The position numbers and the translations under genes are program-made. From Thermococcus sp. M36 (GTDB lineage: Archaea; Methanobacteriota_B; Thermococci; Thermococcales; Thermococcaceae): a stretch of 64,000 bases of DNA. The stretch is from contig NZ_SNUH01000001.1 in NCBI RefSeq assembly GCF_012027355.1, forward strand, positions 1 through 64,000, given 5' to 3'. Every line of letters begins with the position of its first letter. Position 1 is the first letter of the stretch. Below, one piece after another: positions 35,652 to 45,207 of the stretch. Under the pieces are notes generated by a model, which did no database searches, had not been told where the DNA came from, and worked only from the letters and a program-made list of their open reading frames with translations.

Positions 35652-37850
35652 TCACTGCTGCGGGCAGACATCCTGCTCCTTCGGCGGGTTCGGGTCGAGG
35701 CCCTTCCTCTGCCTGATCTGCCTGATGATGTTGACTGCCAGCTCGTTCGGGACGCGCTTGAAGCCTGCATGTTCGGTGCTCCAGAGGGCCCTTCCGCTGG
35801 TGGCACCACGGATGGCTCCGGCGAATCCGAACATCTCCGCGACAGGGGCCTCTCCGATAATGATCATGACCTCTCCTTCCTGCCTCATGTCGATGAGCTG
35901 GCCGCGCCTCTGGTTGAGCTCCCTGCTGACGGAACCCATGTACTCGTAGGGTATGTTGATGATGACCTTCTGGTACGGCTCGTAGAGAACCGGGCTGGCT
36001 TTCATCATAGCGCAGTGGATTGCAGTCCTGATGGCCGGGTAGATCTGGGCCGGGCCGCGGTGGACGTTGTCCTCGTGGATCTTCGCGTCGTGGAGCCTGA
36101 CGATAACCTTCATGACCGGCTCCTTGGCGAGCGGTCCCTCGTCCATTGCCATGTGGAATCCATCAACGAGGAGGTCCATGACCTCGTTGAGGTACTGGAT
36201 ACCCTTGGTGTTGTCGAGGAACATGTTGCCGTTGTAGATGTCCACGATGCCCTTGGCTATCTCGTAGTCCATGCCGAGCTCGGCGAGCTTCTTGGCGACG
36301 GCCTTCGGGTCCTTCGGCCTGCCCTCCGGGATTATACCCTCGCGGATGGCCTCGTAGATCTCGTCCGGCATCGGCTCGACGGTGATGTAGAACCTGTTGT
36401 GCTTGTTCGGGGACTTTCCTTCGACTATCGGGCTGACCTTGGTGACGCTCTCGCGGTAGACGACGATCGGCGGGCTGACCTCAACGTCGAGCTTCCAGTC
36501 CTCCTTGAGCTTGACGAGCTTGACCTCGAGGTGGAGCTCACCCATACCGCTGAGGAGGTGCTGGCCGGTCTCCTCGTCGATCTTGACGTGCAGAGTTGGG
36601 TCCTCCTTGGCGAGCTGGCGGAGGGCCTCGATGAGCTTCGGAAGGTCCTTAACGTTCTTGGCCTCTATAGCCACGGTAACGACCGGCTCGCTGGTGTAGT
36701 GGAGCGCCTCGAACGGCTCGATCTGCTCCTGGGCGACGGTCTCACCGGCCATGGCGTCGCGCAGTCCGGTGACGGCGACGATGTTACCGGCCGGAACGGC
36801 CTCCATGTTGACCCTCTCAGGACCCATGTAGATACCGACCTGCTGGATCCTGGCCTTCCTCTTGGCGCTGATGAGGTAGACCTCCTGGCCGGTCTTCACG
36901 GTACCGCTCCAGACACGGCCGGTGGCGACCTCACCCGCGTGCTTGTCGAGGATGATCTTGGTAACGACCATGACCATCTTGCCCTTCGGGTCACACTTGA
37001 GCATGGCCTGACCGACATCGCTGTTGACGTCGCCCCTCCAGAGGTGCGGGATCCTGTACTTCTGGGCCTCGAGCGGGTTCGGGAGGTGGCGGACGACCAT
37101 ATCGAGAACCACGACGTGGAGCGGAGCCTTCTGCCTGAGGGTCTTAAGGTCGCCGGCGTTGGTGAGCTCGACGATGTCCTTGAAGGAAACGCCAGTCTTC
37201 TTCATGTAGGGAACGCTGAGGGCCCAGTTGTAGTAGGCGCTACCGAAGGCGACGCTACCGTCCTCGACCTTGACCATCCACTGGCTCTTGAACTCGTCCG
37301 GAGCGTACTTCTTGATGAGCCTGTTGACGTCGGTGATGATCTTGGCGAACCTCTGAAGGATCTCGTTCGGGCCGAGCTTGAGCTCCTTGATGAGCCTGTC
37401 GACCTTGTTGATGAAGAGGACCGGCTTGACGTACTCCCTGAGGGCCTGCCTGAGGACGGTCTCGGTCTGGGGCATGACACCCTCGACGGCGTCAACAACT
37501 ATGATCGCACCGTCGATGGCACGCATGGCCCTGGTAACGTCACCACCGAAGTCAACGTGACCAGGAGTGTCGATGAGGTTGATGAGGTACTCCTTGCCCT
37601 CATAGGTGTGAACCATCGAGACGTTTGCAGCGTTAATGGTGATTCCCCTCGCCTGCTCCTGCTCGTCGAAGTCAAGGACGAGCTGCTTTCCGGCAAGCTC
37701 CTCGCTAATCATACCTGCTCCAGCGAGCAGGTTGTCGCTCAGCGTAGTCTTACCGTGGTCAATGTGAGCGGCAATACCCATGTTCCTAATCCTCTCGGGC
37801 TGGGTCATGAGCTCCTTAATCTTCGCAATCATCTCTTCCCTTCTTCCCAT
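35652..37850 (-). CDS. fusA: Translation elongation factor 2 (EF-2)
   Basis: EF-2 drives translocation on the ribosome with GTP. The 732-residue archaeal factor has AHIDHGKTT (G1), [12 protein letters not shown] (G3), NKVDRL (G4), and the domain IV loop [11 protein letters not shown] whose His is the diphthamide site. It ends [16 protein letters not shown], close to other thermococcal EF-2 proteins. GGTGGTGTAA precedes ATG 37850. TATA GATTTATAACC at 37903-37913 predicts a leader of about 30 nt. Confidence 0.98.
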   Translation of the reverse strand: MGRREEMIAKIKELMTQPERIRNMGIAAHIDHGKTTLSDNLLAGAGMISEELAGKQLVLDFDEQEQARGITINAANVSMVHTYEGKEYLINLIDTPGHVDFGGDVTRAMRAIDGAIIVVDAVEGVMPQTETVLRQALREYVKPVLFINKVDRLIKELKLGPNEILQRFAKIITDVNRLIKKYAPDEFKSQWMVKVEDGSVAFGSAYYNWALSVPYMKKTGVSFKDIVELTNAGDLKTLRQKAPLHVVVLDMVVRHLPNPLEAQKYRIPHLWRGDVNSDVGQAMLKCDPKGKMVMVVTKIILDKHAGEVATGRVWSGTVKTGQEVYLISAKRKARIQQVGIYMGPERVNMEAVPAGNIVAVTGLRDAMAGETVAQEQIEPFEALHYTSEPVVTVAIEAKNVKDLPKLIEALRQLAKEDPTLHVKIDEETGQHLLSGMGELHLEVKLVKLKEDWKLDVEVSPPIVVYRESVTKVSPIVEGKSPNKHNRFYITVEPMPDEIYEAIREGIIPEGRPKDPKAVAKKLAELGMDYEIAKGIVDIYNGNMFLDNTKGIQYLNEVMDLLVDGFHMAMDEGPLAKEPVMKVIVRLHDAKIHEDNVHRGPAQIYPAIRTAIHCAMMKASPVLYEPYQKVIINIPYEYMGSVSRELNQRRGQLIDMRQEGEVMIIIGEAPVAEMFGFAGAIRGATSGRALWSTEHAGFKRVPNELAVNIIRQIRQRKGLDPNPPKEQDVCPQQ

Positions 37851-37902
37851 TTACACCACCTTCTAACCTGATGAGCTTGTTCACCACTCACTTAAAAGGT
37901 GC

Positions 37903-37913
37903 GGTTATAAATC
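37903..37913 (-). promoter_or_regulatory. TATA box of EF-2
   Basis: GATTTATAACC on the minus strand, start of transcription expected near 37881. The remaining gap to 37994 carries no gene. Confidence 0.7.
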
Positions 37914-37994
37914 TTTCCCAGCGCAAAATCGAGGTCAGGCGAAAACGTTCAAACTACTTAAGGTTTTTGGAAGCAAAAAGAAAAGCCAGCCACT

Positions 37995-39059
37995 TCAGCC
38001 AAGGAGGTCTACCACGAATCGCCTGACATCCTCCCTGACGTCCTCCCTCGCGTAAACCCCCCAGCGCCAGTGCGTGTCCTTGAGCTCCACCAGACTCCTG
38101 ACGAGAGGGGAGACCTCGCTTAACCTCTGGCCTCCCTCAACGAATGCGTTCTTCTCCTCGAACTTCGGCTTCAGTGGGTAGTCGAGAATAGCCAAGTGGC
38201 CGAACTCATCTTCAAGAGCCTTTTTAAGCTCCTCGACATTCTTGAGCTCTTCATTGGTATAAACTACGCGCTTATAGAGCCTTCTGTCATCGATGGCCTT
38301 CACCAGCTCCCTGACCTCATCGCGCTCACTTCTCCTAAGGCGGGCGATTAAATCGACCTTGTCCATGGCGGCGATTTCTTTCTCACTTATTCTCTCAAGC
38401 TCGACTGCCTTGATGAGCATCGCCGACGCTATCCTAGAAACATGGTGCTGGTAGACGGTCGGATACATCATGCTCCTGGCGAGGAGCAGCGACTGAGCGG
38501 CCATTATCCCCTTCTGCCCTATGATGAGCTTTTCGCCGTCGTAGCGGAGGTTTCTTATAAGCCTGTCGAGGTCGACGAGTCCGTATGCAACGCCGGTGTA
38601 GTAGGCATCCCTCACGAGGTAGTCCATCCTGTCGGCGTCGATGTCCCCGCTCACTATCGGGTGCTTGAGAAGGCTGAGGAATTCTTTGAGGGAGTAGCGC
38701 TCCCCTATGACATCTCGGATTTCGCCCTCTTTAAGAACCCGCCTCGTGTTCTCCTCATGGCTCCCGTAGAGTGCCTCAAGGGTGTGGGAGAATGGATAGT
38801 GTCCGAGATCATGGAGCAGTGCGGCGTACGCCACCGCTCCTTCAACTGTATCCCTGTTGTTCTCCGCTATCTTCTTCGCGAGCCAGAACGTTCCCAGTGA
38901 GTGCTCAAAGCGTGTGTGCCTTGCGGATGGATATGCAAGGTACGCCAGCCCAAGCTGAGTTATTCTCCTCAGCCTCTGGAACTCAGGCGTGTCAACGAGC
39001 CTCACAGCAAAGTCATTAAGCTCGATGTGGCCGTGGATGGGGTCGTGGACGAGCTTCAT
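37995..39059 (-). CDS. HD-superfamily phosphohydrolase (dNTPase/SAMHD1-like)
   Basis: The 354-residue protein starts KLVHDPIHGHIELND, then FQRLRRITQLGLAYLAYPSARHTRFEHSLG (shown in parts: LRRITQLG, HTRFEHSLG), LLHDLGHYPFSHTLE, and SGDIDADRMDYLVRDAYYTG. These are the metal ligands (H, HD, D) and the signature of COG1078, whose members hydrolyse dNTPs; here the substrate is inferred. It reads minus, downstream of and convergent with nothing; the ABC cassette upstream ends 39 bp away, so it could be cotranscribed. Confidence 0.92.
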   Translation of the reverse strand: MKLVHDPIHGHIELNDFAVRLVDTPEFQRLRRITQLGLAYLAYPSARHTRFEHSLGTFWLAKKIAENNRDTVEGAVAYAALLHDLGHYPFSHTLEALYGSHEENTRRVLKEGEIRDVIGERYSLKEFLSLLKHPIVSGDIDADRMDYLVRDAYYTGVAYGLVDLDRLIRNLRYDGEKLIIGQKGIMAAQSLLLARSMMYPTVYQHHVSRIASAMLIKAVELERISEKEIAAMDKVDLIARLRRSERDEVRELVKAIDDRRLYKRVVYTNEELKNVEELKKALEDEFGHLAILDYPLKPKFEEKNAFVEGGQRLSEVSPLVRSLVELKDTHWRWGVYAREDVREDVRRFVVDLLG

Positions 39060-39098
39060 AATGTCCCCCAGGAAAAGAGGGGAAAAAGTTTAATAAAT

Positions 39099-39899
39099 CT
39101 AATTCCCAAAAATATTAACCGGCATGGGCTTCCACTTCAGGTGGTTCACCTCCGCTTGGAGTTTGCCGACCCTCCTGCCCCGGGGAGGGCCCTCCGGGGC
39201 CTCTCCCATCTTTGAGCGTCTTATGCGTGGTTTAAACAGCTTCTCAACTTCCTCTTGCACTTCCTCTGCCTTCCCACTCAGGACGAGCTTTCCGTTCCCT
39301 ATGACGACCACCCAGTCTACCACGGGGAGAAGCGGCTCCCAGATGTGGCTGATTATCACGAAGTTTGTCCTGCCTTTCATGTCCTCGATTATCTCGATGA
39401 CCCTTTCCATGCTGTCAAAGTCTATGTTCGCGAGGGGCTCATCGAGGAATATTAGCTCCGGCTTCCCTACGAAGGCTTGGGCGAGTGAAAGTCTCTTGAG
39501 CATCCCCGAAGAGTAGCCGTTTATCCTCTTGTCAAGGAATGACTTGGCGTCGAAGAGCTCCGCGGCCCTCTCGGCGTCTTCTTCGTCAAACCCCTTGCTC
39601 CTGGCGAATAGTGTGAGCCACTCCCTTCCCGTCACGAACTGTGGAAACGCTGGCGGGTCGTAGGCGACTCCAAAGCGTGCCTTCAGCTTTCCGTTGTTCC
39701 ACGGCCTCTCCCCGAATACGAGGATTTCTCCGGAGGTCGGCCTGTAGACCCCCGTTGCCAGCTTGAGGAAGGTGCTCTTTCCGCCGCCGTTGGGGCCGAG
39801 GATGAGGGTTATCCCTTCGGGAATCTCAACCGTTACGCCGTCGAGCGCCCTTATGCTTCCGAAGATTTTCCTAAGTTCTTTTGCCTCTATCAGCGTCAT
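39099..39899 (-). CDS. ABC transporter ATP-binding protein
   Basis: The 266-residue ATPase has GPNGGGKST (Walker A), YSSGMLKRLSLAQAF (signature), LIFLDEPLANIDFDS (Walker B) and ISHIW (H-loop). It resembles ATPases of ABC-2 type exporters. The C-terminal tail KPRIRRSKMGEAPEGPPRGRR is basic and extra to the fold. ATG 39899 overlaps the TGA of the upstream membrane gene (ATGA) and follows GGAGGTG. It is the last of a four-gene cassette with a permease and two membrane or secreted proteins. Confidence 0.92.
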   Translation of the reverse strand: MTLIEAKELRKIFGSIRALDGVTVEIPEGITLILGPNGGGKSTFLKLATGVYRPTSGEILVFGERPWNNGKLKARFGVAYDPPAFPQFVTGREWLTLFARSKGFDEEDAERAAELFDAKSFLDKRINGYSSGMLKRLSLAQAFVGKPELIFLDEPLANIDFDSMERVIEIIEDMKGRTNFVIISHIWEPLLPVVDWVVVIGNGKLVLSGKAEEVQEEVEKLFKPRIRRSKMGEAPEGPPRGRRVGKLQAEVNHLKWKPMPVNIFGN

Positions 39900-40357
39900 C
39901 TGGCCCACCTCCAGACCACGAGAGCGAGGAGAAGAGCGAAGACGGAGCCGCTGATGTAGAGCGCGTCCTGAACTTCTTTAGTCGGGTAATTCTTTATAAA
40001 CCTGAACGAGCAGGTCAATCTGTCGGTGCCGTTGTTGATTATGAGGTAGTCCCCTTCACGGGGGAGGACGAACTGATACTTTGCGTGGCTGTAGACACCG
40101 TGCCTATCTATCTGTTTTCCCGTGATGATGTCGTACACCTCAACCATTCCATTGCCGTTGCATGACGCCTCCACCAGTGAGCTGGTGGGCGTGTGGGCAG
40201 TGACGTAGTCCATGCTGGTGACGTTTCCCTGATGCTCCACCGGCGAGAGGAAAACTGGCCCTATGGAACCCACTCTGTCTTCGTAGGAGCTGTAAACCCA
40301 GAGTGAGCCAGCGGTGAGCATCAGCATTGCCGCGAGGAGAGCCGCCCAGAACCTCAC
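39896..40357 (-). CDS. Membrane protein with external domain, ABC cassette member
   Basis: The 153-residue protein has a membrane helix at each end (FWAALLAAMLMLTAGSLWV near the start; ALYISGSVFALLLALVVW at the end) and about 100 residues between, including two Cys and sequons such as NGT and NVT, so the middle is probably outside the cell. A beta-rich fold is suggested by EVYDIITGKQIDRHG and YQFVLPREGDYLIINNG. The GTG start at 40357 overlaps the permease stop (GTGA), and GGAGGAGGG precedes it. No family recognised; probably an accessory subunit of the transporter. Confidence 0.72.
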   Translation of the reverse strand: MRFWAALLAAMLMLTAGSLWVYSSYEDRVGSIGPVFLSPVEHQGNVTSMDYVTAHTPTSSLVEASCNGNGMVEVYDIITGKQIDRHGVYSHAKYQFVLPREGDYLIINNGTDRLTCSFRFIKNYPTKEVQDALYISGSVFALLLALVVWRWAR

Positions 40358-41121
40358 ACCACATCCCTCCTCCTGATTAGAACCCACGATACGGCGAAGA
40401 GGATAGCAGGGACGAGCAGGCCCCAGCCGAGGTAGTGTACGGTGAAGGGAGTGAAGTCTGCACTTCCGCTCCGAGCTATAGCGTCAATGAAGAGCTGGGG
40501 CGGTATCTCCGACGTCCCAATGACCCTAGGCGCGTATATGAGGGCGAAGCCCACCATGAAGGCAAGAAATGCGTTGGGCGAGGCGAGGGATACCAGAGTG
40601 GCAACCGCTATCAGGTAGAGCACGAGGAAGACGACCAGGGTCAGCGCATCGCCGATGAAGCTCGACGTTATCTCCGTGAGATAGCCGGCTATGCTAGCGT
40701 AAGTGGTCAGGGTGACGTAGACGAAGGGCAGCAGGACCATCAGGAACCCGTAGATCAGCAACGACAGGAGCTTTACCCCAAATATCTCGGTGTTGGAGTA
40801 GGGAAGGGAATAGATCGAACGTGCAACGCCGCTGTCCCTGTCGTAGCGGAAGGTCAAAGCGCCAAGGAGCAGGACAAGGAAGCTCAGAAGTGTCCAGACG
40901 TCGTCAAGGGAAAGGAGTTCCTGGATTGAAGTTAATATTCCACCAGCATTGGAGGCACCAAAGAGTTGAATTTCAGTCCCAGATGCAAACCCTGTATAGT
41001 GGCTTACTCCCATTAGGACCTGCTTCATAGACATCCCCGCCAATGAAATCCCAAAAATGAGGAGAACGCTTTTTATGGTGTCGTTCATCTCCCACCGGAA
41101 GAGAGTGTAGATGCGTCCCAT
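40354..41121 (-). CDS. ABC-2 type permease
   Basis: The 255-residue integral membrane protein has about six helices: LLIFGISLAGMSMKQ, TLLSFLVLLLGALTFRYDRDSG, LLSLLIYGFLMVLLPFVYV, LTLVVFLVLYLIAVATLVSLAS, FLAFMVGFALIYAP and LGWGLLVPAILFAVSWVL. FRYDRDSGVARSIYSLPYSN is the cytoplasmic loop typical of ABC-2 permeases (a coupling region to the ATPase). ATG 41121 follows GGAGGTGA. It sits 4 bp after the secreted-protein gene and overlaps the next membrane gene. The exported substrate is unknown. Confidence 0.85.
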   Translation of the reverse strand: MGRIYTLFRWEMNDTIKSVLLIFGISLAGMSMKQVLMGVSHYTGFASGTEIQLFGASNAGGILTSIQELLSLDDVWTLLSFLVLLLGALTFRYDRDSGVARSIYSLPYSNTEIFGVKLLSLLIYGFLMVLLPFVYVTLTTYASIAGYLTEITSSFIGDALTLVVFLVLYLIAVATLVSLASPNAFLAFMVGFALIYAPRVIGTSEIPPQLFIDAIARSGSADFTPFTVHYLGWGLLVPAILFAVSWVLIRRRDVV

Positions 41122-41125
41122 GAGC

Positions 41126-42232
41126 TCACCTCCGTCTTTCTGCCATACTCCAGATAACAACAGCACCAAGGAGGCTCAGAATGCCGTAGAAGATATATCC
41201 CATCGGGGTTTTAGGTCTCGGATACTCTACGGTCTCAACGGCTCCAAAATCTGCATTAGTGTCATAGAGCACAAGGCCGAATTTCCAAGAACTGTCTTTT
41301 TTCGCCAGCATCTGATATCCTGATAGCTGATCCTCAAACACTGCCCATCTTATGCCTATTGCATAGAAATCAGCGTAAGGAGCGGTTCCTATCACTGCTG
41401 GATATACTGCGATTCCAGTTGATGGGTCATAAATTATCCCAGCACTTGGTCCATTGAAAGACACCTCAAACAGGGAATATCTGCGTTTTTTATCAACTTT
41501 CTGCGACAGCTCAAAGTCTCCCGTTGTCACCATAACCGAAATCAATGGGGGACCAAATTGTCCATAATATGTCATTACTGACTCATTGAAGGTACCCACA
41601 GCCCAAATAGTGACATTTGTATTTCCCATAACAGAAAACGTTTCATTCACTTTTAGGGAATTGTTTGGATCAATCCATAGGAACGTATGTCCATAATAGT
41701 TGCCATCCATATCGAAGACCGCACCATCACTAAGTCGTATTAGGTACGTTCCCGAGATTTGAATCTTGTCCAGCTTAACTTCAAGCCAGACACAGTCACG
41801 GAATCCTGCATCATGGCTTGGAAGCAATTTTTTTGACATAATACTTTCACTATCCCAAAAGACCGGATATTGCGTTCCATTCAAGAATATGGACGAAATC
41901 GTCACGTTTTCCATCTCAATTATTGCCCGGACTTTTAGGTATCCCTCTTTTTTGTCTAAAATGTCAAACCTAACGGTGGTATTGCTACTTGCAGAAATCA
42001 TAAATAGGGTACCATTGACATCAAGGAAAACTTCAGCAGTATGTATTTGATCTGGAGTACCTCCTCTGACCAAATCAAAGTATGGATCGTATCTTTGGGC
42101 TATATATTCAATGTAGACCCCGGGTCTAGCCCAATAGGGTTCAGCTAAGACATATGTTGGAAAAATGAGAAGGAGTAAAAACATTAGCAACCTAAAATAT
42201 TTAGTCAACGACTTCAATATTTCCACCCCCAT
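41126..42232 (-). CDS. Secreted, C-terminally anchored protein of the ABC cassette
   Basis: The 368-residue protein has a signal sequence (RLLMFLLLLIFPTYVLA, cleavage near AEP), a large beta-rich external domain with many N-glycosylation sequons (NGT, NTT, NVT, NNS, NET, NES), and a C-terminal helix GYIFYGILSLLGAVVIWSM followed by AERRR. It therefore looks like a surface protein anchored by its tail. Base use is more AT-rich than the core genome. No family recognised. ATG 42232 lacks a ribosome site; TTG 42217 after GGGGGTGG is a real alternative. Confidence 0.72.
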   Translation of the reverse strand: MGVEILKSLTKYFRLLMFLLLLIFPTYVLAEPYWARPGVYIEYIAQRYDPYFDLVRGGTPDQIHTAEVFLDVNGTLFMISASSNTTVRFDILDKKEGYLKVRAIIEMENVTISSIFLNGTQYPVFWDSESIMSKKLLPSHDAGFRDCVWLEVKLDKIQISGTYLIRLSDGAVFDMDGNYYGHTFLWIDPNNSLKVNETFSVMGNTNVTIWAVGTFNESVMTYYGQFGPPLISVMVTTGDFELSQKVDKKRRYSLFEVSFNGPSAGIIYDPSTGIAVYPAVIGTAPYADFYAIGIRWAVFEDQLSGYQMLAKKDSSWKFGLVLYDTNADFGAVETVEYPRPKTPMGYIFYGILSLLGAVVIWSMAERRR

Positions 42233-42286
42233 TCCAAGAGAAGGCTCTTAGTTATTGTGAAAACAAAGAAGAAAAAGAGACCAATG

Positions 42287-42652
42287 TCAAGTGTTGGGCC
42301 ATCCTGCTGATGCGATAACTTTATCGACTACTACTAAACCAGTAACATAGACCGTTGTTGTGACTGTTATTCCATTGCTAGACTCTTTTTTCTCCACCCG
42401 CGCATACGGCACCCCTGTATACTTTCTTATCTCCTCAGCATTCGGGGTCAATCCACCATTTCCATATTTATATATAATCTCGTAGTTAGTATACGGCTGG
42501 CTGACATCGTATTTCACACCAACTTCAGCAAGAGCCCACCCATAATCCCCTACTTTATAACTCCTAACTACCGTGGTCTGCCAGATCGTCGCTGCCGCGA
42601 ACCCTGCCGCCACTACCAGCAGGCCGAACAGTATGACAACCAGCTTCTTCAT
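42287..42652 (-). CDS. Small secreted or membrane-anchored protein
   Basis: The 121-residue product opens with MKKLVVILFGLLVVAAGFAAATIW, a signal peptide or anchor; the remainder is a small polar domain (YKVGDYGWALAEVGVKYDVSQPY, then VTTTVYVTGLVVVDK). No family recognised. GGGAGGAGGG lies before ATG 42652. It precedes the ABC cassette on the same strand by 54 bp and could be a processed or exported substrate of it; this is speculation. Confidence 0.68.
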   Translation of the reverse strand: MKKLVVILFGLLVVAAGFAAATIWQTTVVRSYKVGDYGWALAEVGVKYDVSQPYTNYEIIYKYGNGGLTPNAEEIRKYTGVPYARVEKKESSNGITVTTTVYVTGLVVVDKVIASAGWPNT

Positions 42653-42939
42653 GGTGCCGACCCTCCTGCCCGAAGGTAATTAATACGTCCTGTCGGGCAA
42701 TATATGATACTTCAGATACAATATTTAACTTTTACTTCAAAGTTTAGGTATGAATTCCAAAAAAAAATCGGTGACACTGTGTTACTGCCATTACATAGCG
42801 CAAGCAATGACATGAAATATCCGGAGTTAATAACCGGGTTATGCCAGTATTAGTGAAATAATTTAACAAAACGTTCCATCAGCGCGAAAAATTTCGATTG
42901 CCGGAAAATGGTGAACATGTATTGGGCTTCGAACTCCCT
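42653..42939. other. AT-rich intergenic region
   Basis: About 290 bp, AT-rich. It has minus-strand TATA-like sequences near 42700 for the small secreted protein, an A-run near 42760, and the imperfect palindrome GTGACACTGTGTTAC near 42770-42785. I see no gene, tRNA or C/D box RNA here. Confidence 0.5.
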
Positions 42940-43746
42940 TCAGCTCCACGTCTCCGCTATGACGTCGTGCTTATGGATGCTCTCGTTGCTGATGACCCTC
43001 ACATGAATCCTGCCCTTAAAGCGCTTCTTCGCCTTGGCGAATATCTCGCGCGCAACGTCCTCGACGAACTTCGGGTTCCTGTACATGCCCTGAACGACGG
43101 CGTTCTCATCCACCGTCTTGAGCAGAGTGTAGGTTGGGTGACTGAAGGAGCTCTCAACGACGTCTATCATATCCTCAAGTGCTATCTCCTCGTCAAAGGC
43201 CGTTCTCACCTCAAGCTCGCCTATCGCCCTCTGTATGTGCGTCTTGCCGTTGTTGTTCGCCATAGCGTGCGGACAGGCGGTGTTTCCGATAACCTTAACC
43301 CTCAGAATCTTCTCAAAGCTTCCGTCCTCGTTCTTGATGACACCGACCTCAACGTCGTAGGGCTCGTAGGTTGTCTTTTTGCTCGCCGGAGTCTCGCGAG
43401 GGATTATAAGGTGAGTTCTTATCCAGACCTCAGCCCTCTTGTGTGGGTGCTTGTCTTCGAGCCTATAAATGACGGCCTTTCCAAGCTCTTCAAGCGAGCT
43501 GTGGGCTTCCATTACCTCTTCCTCAACAGCCTCGCTCATCGCTTCCGTTATGCTCTCCACGAGCCTGCTCATGTGTATGCCCTTCTTCTCCTCCGGGACG
43601 TCGATAGTTATCTCAAAGAGCGGGAGAAAAGTGTACACCTTCCCTTTCCAGTTTATCTTTGCCACCGTGCGGAGATTCGTTATTCCAACACGGTGAAGAC
43701 GCTCTCTAATCTCGGGAACCTCTTCCTGGGTCTCAAATATCGGCAT
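42940..43746 (-). CDS. mptA: GTP cyclohydrolase MptA (type IB)
   Basis: MptA opens GTP toward 7,8-dihydroneopterin 2',3'-cyclic phosphate, the first step of archaeal pterin synthesis. The 268-residue protein shows the GCYH-IB pattern: [61 protein letters not shown] (active-site Cys and His), and [19 protein letters not shown] 43746 follows GAGGGTGAT; codons up to GTG 43755 are less likely. TATA TTTAAAAAG near 43786. It stands alone between the AT-rich gap and mcrC. Confidence 0.94.
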   Translation of the reverse strand: MPIFETQEEVPEIRERLHRVGITNLRTVAKINWKGKVYTFLPLFEITIDVPEEKKGIHMSRLVESITEAMSEAVEEEVMEAHSSLEELGKAVIYRLEDKHPHKRAEVWIRTHLIIPRETPASKKTTYEPYDVEVGVIKNEDGSFEKILRVKVIGNTACPHAMANNNGKTHIQRAIGELEVRTAFDEEIALEDMIDVVESSFSHPTYTLLKTVDENAVVQGMYRNPKFVEDVAREIFAKAKKRFKGRIHVRVISNESIHKHDVIAETWS

Positions 43747-43815
43747 GAGCATCACCCTCTTTTTAGGGGCATCTATGCGGGGGACTTTTTAAATGTACGC
43801 CGTGATGTGCTTCAC

Positions 43816-45207
43816 CTATTTTCCCCCACATAGAGACAGCAGGTGTTCCCTAAGGTTTTTGGCAACCGAGTCTCTCAAGACGACACCGTTTCGGGTTATA
43901 AACACGTCCGTCCCGACTCTAGAGAGCTCGTATCCAAAGAGTCCAAAGGGCGTACCGTCGAAGAAGCTGAGAACCTCTTCGCCGGGCTCAAACATGTCGG
44001 GGATCCAGTGGTTGTACGCCCCCTCCAAGCGGGGATAAACGATCGCCGCACTTCCACCGGCGAGGCGGGAATAGGAGTATATCTGGTAGAGCTCCTCGCT
44101 GTTCCGGACGAGCTTTCTCCGCCACTTCCCTCGCATCTTTACAAGGAGACTGCGGTATTTGACCTCAACCACGCATTTCCCAGAATCTGTTACAATCAGT
44201 ATATCCGGAAGAGGGGGCCCGAAAGTAAAAACGGCTCCCAGTTCTGCCTCAACCTTCCGGGAATCTTTAACAAGGTGCGGGAGAACGTAGTCCCTGTAGA
44301 CTATCCCCCTCCCAGTTAGGGCCCTCTTTATTGTGTGGTACACCAGGTTCTCAAATAGGTGCGCCATATCTATAAAAACTCCCTGCTGCACCGTGCCCCT
44401 TTGACTTCTTCTGCCGAACCCCCTAAGGATTATTGTTGCGAGGATGTAGACTGGCCTGAACCTCTCGTTCAGGGGGTTGAAGGACACCCTGTGGAAATCG
44501 TTTTGATTGAGCTGTCCAACCCCCCTAAAGTACTCAAGAAGGGAGCCCGCCGCCCTTCTCACCCCGTTCCACTCCGAGTTCTCCGTCACCACTTCAAGTG
44601 CGGCCCTCAATACCCTGTTCAGCGGGTTGTCGATTCCAAGGATCGAATGCCTAACGGGAATATCCAGTTGCCCGGGCGCTGTCCTGATCAAACGCGAAAG
44701 GAGCACCCTCCCCCGGATGGTCTTGGCGTTCTCTTCGAGTTCATTGTACTCCTGGTACATCCCGTGGAATATTTTCCTTCCCAGCTGGGAGACGTAAAGG
44801 TAAAAGAACAGCTCATGGATCAACTCGCCTTCGTCCTGGTAGGCGGAGACAGCAAGCTCTATATCGCGTGGGCTCATACCCAAGCTGCCGCTCAGGTTGA
44901 GCAGGCTGAGGAAGAACTTCATAGAGCGCCTCTGGTCGGGATCGTGCCTGTATGGTTTTGGAAGAACCTGTATCATGAACGGCTCATCCCCAAGGTAGTA
45001 TGCGAAGCCCACACTCCCATGGGCCTGGATGTAGTAGTCCCCCCTGCTGACGTCGTATCTCAGGCTCAGAACGTCATTTTCATGACCGTAAGTCCTGTTG
45101 ATGAACTCAAAAAACCTCTGGAGCTCGGAGGGAGATACCTTTATATCCTCAGCCCGGAGACTTTGGAGGTACTTTCTCTGGAACTCGTAAAGGGTCACCG
45201 CCCTCAT
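43816..45207 (-). CDS. mcrC: McrC-like endonuclease subunit
   Basis: The 463-residue protein matches McrC: an N-terminal beta domain (GYVGF-like GSVGFAYYLGDEPFMIQVLPK), ELIHELFFYLYVSQLGRKIFHG, GRVLLSRLIRT, FIDMAHLFENLVYHTIKR, and the nuclease core LPDILIVTDSGKCVVEVKYRSL (D and E-V-K of PD-(D/E)xK, read in two parts). It would cut DNA when the McrB motor recognises a target. It overlaps the upstream mcrB by 4 bp (ATGA). Family identity is sure; what modification or invader it acts on is not. Confidence 0.9.
   Translation of the reverse strand: MRAVTLYEFQRKYLQSLRAEDIKVSPSELQRFFEFINRTYGHENDVLSLRYDVSRGDYYIQAHGSVGFAYYLGDEPFMIQVLPKPYRHDPDQRRSMKFFLSLLNLSGSLGMSPRDIELAVSAYQDEGELIHELFFYLYVSQLGRKIFHGMYQEYNELEENAKTIRGRVLLSRLIRTAPGQLDIPVRHSILGIDNPLNRVLRAALEVVTENSEWNGVRRAAGSLLEYFRGVGQLNQNDFHRVSFNPLNERFRPVYILATIILRGFGRRSQRGTVQQGVFIDMAHLFENLVYHTIKRALTGRGIVYRDYVLPHLVKDSRKVEAELGAVFTFGPPLPDILIVTDSGKCVVEVKYRSLLVKMRGKWRRKLVRNSEELYQIYSYSRLAGGSAAIVYPRLEGAYNHWIPDMFEPGEEVLSFFDGTPFGLFGYELSRVGTDVFITRNGVVLRDSVAKNLREHLLSLCGGK

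Noticed and set aside
35601-37871. 756-codon frame antisense to EF-2
   Set aside because: Same cause: complement of highly biased codons. The protein has no recognisable fold pattern.
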